Program-made: the position numbers and the translations under genes
Assembly (NCBI GenBank): GCA_036346225.1
Contig: JARFIW010001109.1
Coordinates: 496,001-560,000 of the forward strand
Reading direction: 5' to 3'
From: Platerodrilus igneus
Lineage: Eukaryota > Arthropoda > Insecta > Coleoptera > Lycidae
DNA length: 64,000 nt
Shown here: piece by piece, positions 59,216 to 64,000 of the stretch
Position numbering within the stretch: position 1 is the first letter of the stretch
Layout of the letters: each line of letters opens with the position of its first letter
The notes under the pieces: model-generated
What the model saw: the letters and a program-made list of their open reading frames with translations, nothing else
Databases searched by the model: none
What the model was told of the DNA's origin: nothing

Positions 59216-61602
59216 TAGTAGTAGATCGATCTGTGGGCGCGTCTTGATCAGCACCTGCAAAAGATTTCATTTATATTTTTGAAAATTTGTTAGTTCGTAT
59301 AAAAAATTTCTTTGTTTTAATAAAAAATTATATTTCATAAATTAGTATAAATTTATTAGTTACCATCGTCATGCGGTTCTTCAGTCTCTGTATTCAGTAT
59401 TTCTTCAACTGAAAATGGCAATTGTACCCCTTCGAACCATTTTGCACAATATTTTTCATCAATCACATCCCAACCATATGCCGTGAGAACTTCTTCAGAT
59501 GGAGATTGTTGATGTGCATTTGACCATATCTTGGCTACATAAGCTGATCGAAAAATTTGAGAAAGGAGTTCGGTTTTACAAGGAGGCAAGTTTGATCCAT
59601 CACACTTAGATGCATTATTTTCAAAGTTTTCTTCAATATTAAAACATTTGTAAGCTCTTATGAAAGCAGATAATCGTACTTGATTAATGTCTTCAACTTT
59701 GTTATGATAATACATTCTACAAGTAAAATTTTCAACAGCTGTTATAATGTCTTCTTGGAGTGGACGATTCGCTAATTTCATGAAAGCTTGTACATAATCA
59801 TGGGAATTGCATAATATCTCAAAAGGGCGCTTCTTTCCTTTTCGATAAAAAGCTGGGATGTAATCACACCCAGTGAACGCATGAAACCCTGATAAAGCTT
59901 TGCAAAGATCTGCTCCTAAATTTCGTATAATATACTTAAGTTAACCGTTTTAACATTATATCCTGTTCCAAGTCTTATCCACACTTTTACATTACTACTA
60001 AGAAGCCCCATATTGGCAAGCATTATAATCACAACATCCGTATCTGAACATCGCAATAATACATTCATATCATTTTCAACATTGCATGCATGAAAAACCA
60101 TTTTTGTATCTGACCGTGCAGTGGGCATGATAAATGAGTTACCTCGCTCCTTACTACAATGCCATCAACAACTTCATACTTGTGGCATGTTTTAAAATTA
60201 ATAAAAAAAATTTTATGCCTATAAATGAAATCATTTCAGGTTTTGACCAATCATCTATGAGAAACTCTATAAGACCTTCCTTGAAAGAGATGTTTTTTAA
60301 TTCCTTATGAAAGTCTGCAGGACGAGACTGTTGGGGACCTTGCATAGTATAAGGATTTTTTTTCGAATCCTCGTAGTGAATGTTCGAAATTTTTTATAGA
60401 GAGACTGAAATATTGATCGAATGAAATTATAATTATTCGAGCTTTAGTACGCAGAGGCATTTGCAAAAATTGTTTGGAGATATTGCCAAAAGTAGATGGT
60501 ACCTCTCTCATCAAGTATAACCTAAAAGAAACATTATAAATTATACAGTCCATATTCTCCTACTCTTCTATAATGGTTTTGCTTTCAATGAGTTTAAGTA
60601 AGGCTGACCTGTCAGTTTTGCAAAATGCCCCATCACTATGACATAAAGAAAGTGGAATCGGGGTGAGGATATGTCAGCGTTTTCTCTAAATTGATCTAAT
60701 TGCTCAACGATATTCCTAACAATCTGCCAAACAAATCTCGGTGCATTCTAAGCGCAATTACTTTTCCACTACCTTTAACTTTTTTATCGAGCATTTGAGT
60801 AAATGTTTGACTCTGAATTTTCTTTATAGGTTTTACATACCTTGTTTTATCAATGGTGTATTCAGATATGAAAGTGTTTCGAAGTTCTTTTCCTTTAACT
60901 TCAAAATTTAACAAAAATTCTGCTATAGAATTGTTTGCAGCTTTTCCACTAGAAATATCAAACAAACTTTATCTAGATAAGGCGAAAAAGGATTTATATT
61001 TTCTTTGATATTATTAATTAATGTATTAAGCTGAGAATTACATAATTTTATATAACTAGACTCGAGATTTGATGTTATATCTTCTCGCCGTTTTAGTCCA
61101 CTTTTATGTAATGTATTTATGTATGTAATGTAATGTAATGTAATGTAATGTAATGTAATGTAATGTAATGTAATGTAATTATAGTAGTTCTTAAACTATG
61201 GTTTTTACACCATCTCCGACTAGCTGCAATATTGTTGGAACTATTAACTATGTCAGTTGATTTATTAGCTGCATCAGCATTAATAGTTTGTTCGAGTACT
61301 AGATCGATGGGTTGACGAGAAAATGGTTTACTCGTTCCTTTAATACCAAAGGAACATCTTAAAAATAGTTTTAATCCTGGGTGAGTCTGATCGACATTCA
61401 GCAAATTTTCATGGTATTTTACTAAATATCTGAAGTAATTTTGTTGATTAGAAGCGAAAAAAATACTTGTGATTTTGGAAAGAATATATACAAACAAGTA
61501 ATAATCTGTCGTTCTAATACTTCTTTGCAGTAATAGATAATACTGAATTAAATTTATGTAAATAATATAAAATTGAGGTGTTTTCCCATGTCTACCAGCC
61601 AA
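59216..61602 (-). pseudogene. Degenerate gene with FEN1/XPG-like PIN nuclease motifs, probably from an unfamiliar mobile element
   Basis: Collinear blocks of one protein appear on the minus strand. They are AGRHGKTPQFYIIYINLIQY (61602), SRQPIDLVLEQTINADAANK (61300), LFDISSGKAANNSIAEFLLN (60965) and KGSGKVIALRMHRDLFGRLL. These are followed by MREVPSTFGNISKQFLQM, FDQYFSLSIKNFEHSLRG (60500), DTKMVFHACNVENDMNVLLR with CSDTDVVIIMLANMG (60100), GFHAFTGCDYIPAFYRKGKK (59880), and CDGSNLPPCKTELL (59600). FDxYxxxSIKxxE, the EADT-like DTKM, SDTDVV and GCDYxxxFxxKGK follow the order of the N, I and helix-hairpin-helix parts of FEN1-type nucleases. A GT-AG intron seems to lie at 59261-59364. Frameshifts, stops and a pentanucleotide expansion show decay. 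The frame is cut off at 61602 by a Gypsy LTR. The function is inferred from motifs only. Confidence 0.65.
61124..61180. repeat. (TAATG)n pentanucleotide microsatellite
   Basis: About 11 uninterrupted TAATG units. It lies inside the decayed PIN-like frame, where its minus strand reads as repeated HYITL. Confidence 0.97.
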
Positions 61603-61610
61603 AGTTGTTG

Positions 61611-61775
61611 TGTTATTACCTTGTAACTATTTATATTAAAGAAAGCACCAGTGTATATATGGTATAGCAGACCTTTTATTACAATAAAAAAAACTTGACC
61701 CCCGTTGTCACAGCCCACTCTTCCCATATCTGTAGGTTAGGTATCAACCATCATAGTGTCTCTACTTACAGAACA
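61611..61775 (-). repeat. Gypsy 3' LTR, 165 bp
   Basis: On the minus strand the LTR starts TGTTCTGTAAGTAGAGACAC and ends GTTACAAGGTAATAACA (TG...CA). It contains TATATAC and an AATAAA-type poly(A) signal (GTAATAAAAGGTC). It lies directly after a polypurine tract, minus-strand AAAAAGGGAGGA at 61776-61787. The coding sequence of the PIN-like gene resumes within 10 bp of its other end, so the insertion point is exact. Confidence 0.85.
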
Positions 61776-64000
61776 TCCTCCCTTTTTAGACAATACTTAA
61801 CAATGCTAACTACAAAATTCTTGAACGCCTACAAAACAAAGTCTATGGTTATGCCTAATCTTTATAAAGCATAATCAGACATCCAGGTAGGTTTTCTAAA
61901 ATTCTTTTTGGTTTCACCGATACAATGGCCTTAGCCTCCTGATCATTAATGACTGGCTGTATGTCAGATTTGATAGTTTCATTTAGCCATTTCTTTTTGG
62001 GAGAATTATCCGGCACTATACTACACTCCGGATCATTTTCATCAACACTTTTTTTCGTCTGTGCATGGTCCGCACTCACTGTATTTTGTAAATCTAATTT
62101 ATACTGGCTATATATTTTAATCTGTTCCTGAAACGGAGCTTCAATAAGCATCCATCTGTTACGCCTGTATAAACCTTTCTGCGTTTTAACTATATACGAT
62201 CGTGGTTCTGCACATTTCTGTTCTATACACCCATACTCCCTAAGATCGGTTACCCATACAGGAGTACCTATCACTAATTCACACATGTCTTTGGTTCTAT
62301 GCCTGGCACTATAATTTTCTCTCATCACCTTTTTTCTTTTAGATTCCGCTTTTAAATAAACCTGTTTAAAATCGAAAATTTCCTCCAACTTTTCTGGTAA
62401 TATAGGTAATAACGTTTTTATTTTCCTATTCATAAGGAGTTCAGCGGGGCTAAACCCACACTCCAATGGAGTGGCCCGGTAAGCCATTAAGGCAAAATTA
62501 AGGTCCTCATTCTTTTTTATTAAGTTCTTTGCTACTTTAACAGCTGCTTCTACCGTGCCATTGGATTGTGAAAAGTAAGGGCTGCTTGCTACATGAAGAA
62601 ATTTATAATTATTAGCAAAGTTTTTAAAACCTTTTAGAAACTGTGGACCGTTGTCTGTGCGATAAATATCTGGAATTCCAAATCGAGCAAGAATAGTTTT
62701 CATACAAATAATAACTTCATCTTCAGTTAATTTTGTTAAAGGAAGTATTTCTATAAATCGCGAATAATAATCGGTTACTATTAGAAACCAGCTTTTACAT
62801 TTGAACAAGTCTACAGCAATAACTTGCTATGGTCTGGTAGGAGAATATTCTCTTAAAAATAATTCCTTAATATTAACCCTTTCTTGGACACACTTGGGGC
62901 ATGCTCTAATCAGATTTTCAATTTGCGTGGATAGTCCAATCCACCATACCAAACTTTTGGCCCGCTCCCTGCATTTTACTATACCCTGATGCCCTGTGTG
63001 TATGTAATTCAGAACCTCCAATTGTAAACTCGCTGGAATAACAATTCGGCTACCTTTTAGCAAAATATCCTCAGCTATGCTTATCTCATTACAATACTGA
63101 AAATAAGCAATTAATTCAAGAGGTATCATTTGTTTCTCCTGCCAACCAGAAGTTAAATACAGTTTTTATTTAATTAAATCAGCAGACTGTGTTGAGATAA
63201 TTTTCTCTAAAAAATAATCTTTAATTGGTAGTGATTTTACTACCAATTTAACATGAGCCTCTATCTCTGAAGACAACTCTGCACTTTGCGGTGTATTCTT
63301 TAAAGGACTCCTTGATAGTGCATCTGCCACTACCAACTGTTTTCCAGGTGTATACATGACATGAAAATCGTAGCGCATAAGGCGAATTCGAAATCTCTGA
63401 AGTCTGGGAGTGAGTTCGTCTAGATTTTTTGACTGTAGTATTTGCAAAAAAAGGTTTATGATCAGTTTCCAAAACAATAGGAATACCTATAACATATTCT
63501 TGAAAATGTTCACATGCCCAGGCCAACGCTAACGCTTCTTTCTCGATCTGTGCATAACGCATTACCGTAGGTGTCAAGGTTCTTGACCCGTAAGCCACTA
63601 ACTTACGTTCTCCTTTTTCTTCTTGCATTAGCACACATCCAATTCCGTAGGAAGAGGAATCTGCACTAACTATAATTTTTTATTATAATCAAAAAATGAA
63701 AGACATGAAGCCTTTATTAAGAGATTTTTTATTTCTTGAAATGCAATTTTTTGTGCAACCTCCCATTGAAAAACTACATCATTTTTTAAAACACTAGTAA
63801 TGGGTTTTAAGATTTGGGATTTATTTGGAATAAATCGAGATGCAAAATTAACCATCCCCATAAATTGCTGCATTTCTTTTCTATTAGTGGGTGCTGGAAA
63901 TTGAGTGATTGCTTCTATTCTAGAAGGCACCACTTTCGCCCCCGCTGCCGATATAACATGTCCTAAAAATTGAATTTTATCAACTCCTATAAGACATTTT
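61776..64000 (-). pseudogene. Ty3/Gypsy pol: RT thumb, RNase H, H2C2 finger, integrase
   Basis: Reading right to left from the edge: reverse transcriptase tail (IEAITQFPAPTNRKEMQQFM, GMVNFASRFIPN); RNase H (VAYGSRTLTPTVMRYAQIEK, LETDHKPFF, YTPGKQLVVADALSR); H2C2 zinc finger (HTGHQGIVKCRERAKSLVWW, CPKCVQER); integrase core (FLIVTDYYSRFIEILPL with the first Asp, YRTDNGPQFLKGF with the second, HVASSPYFSQSNGTVEAAVK with the Glu); and C-terminal domain (RHRTKDM, GTPVWVTDLREYG). One TAG replaces a Trp just before the integrase core (about 62828), and a frameshift lies in RNase H near 63400, so this copy is inactive although well preserved. The family resembles the K02A2.6-like Gypsy elements. gag, protease and most of RT are beyond the right edge. 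Confidence 0.93.

Noticed and set aside
1..64000. CRISPR arrays, bacterial operons, rRNA genes, replication origins
   Set aside because: None seen; gene structure and transposons are those of an animal nuclear genome.

Overview
The window is AT-rich animal nuclear DNA, almost certainly from an insect. It holds two conserved metazoan genes with spliceosomal introns, set in a dense mix of degraded insect-type transposons (RTE, Jockey-like and R4/Dong-like LINEs, BEL/Pao, Ty3/Gypsy and Copia-like LTR elements, mariner/Tc1, hAT, a tRNA-derived SINE and MITEs). I cannot name the species. There are no operons, CRISPR arrays or free-standing rRNA or tRNA genes.

Left gene (+ strand, 996-32305): histidyl-tRNA synthetase in five coding exons, 506 codons, with every splice junction in phase. 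The visible first exon encodes a mitochondrial-type leader. The second exon starts in the middle of the WHEP helix, so a cytosolic first exon probably lies left of the window. Introns 1 and 4 are about 50 bp, but intron 2 is about 28.5 kb and full of mobile-element debris: a BEL/Pao remnant (1600-3112), Tc1-like scraps, a 712-bp foldback MITE (17110-17821), a hairpin (19265-19456), a 178-aa acidic repeat ORF (20065-20601, -), a mariner-family MITE (22572-22905), and an internally deleted Gypsy element (27.7-29.5 kb) whose pol reading frame runs into an OARD1-like macro domain.

Between the genes (32.3-47.1 kb): the two genes are convergent. The spacer holds an RTE tail, a Copia-like gag, an R4/Dong-like LINE fragment, a mariner fragment, and a minus-strand Jockey-like LINE (about 37.7-43.5 kb). 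That LINE is split by a 2.28-kb mariner-family element with terminal inverted repeats of about 430 bp, and by a 299-bp tRNA-derived SINE with a 14-bp target-site duplication.

Right gene (- strand, 47110-58213 and beyond the right edge): the 3' end of arrow/LRP5/6, the Wnt co-receptor. It includes part of the last beta-propeller, an EGF-like module, three LDLa repeats, the transmembrane helix and a tail with all five PPP(S/T)P motifs. Its 9.3-kb intron carries a Gypsy integrase end followed by LTR/UTR-like repeats. These are interrupted by a hAT element (53662-56114) with a perfect 8-bp target-site duplication (ATCTAAAC).

The next arrow intron (58214-64000+) carries a degenerate multi-exon gene related to FEN1/XPG-like PIN nucleases (about 59.2-61.6 kb, -), with a four-copy repeat array beyond its 3' end. 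This is probably an unfamiliar mobile element. A Gypsy element (61611-64000+, 165-bp LTR) is inserted into it.

The strongest leads are the Gypsy pol-macro fusion, the PIN-nuclease element with its repeat array, and the mariner-family element that combines long inverted and internal direct repeats.
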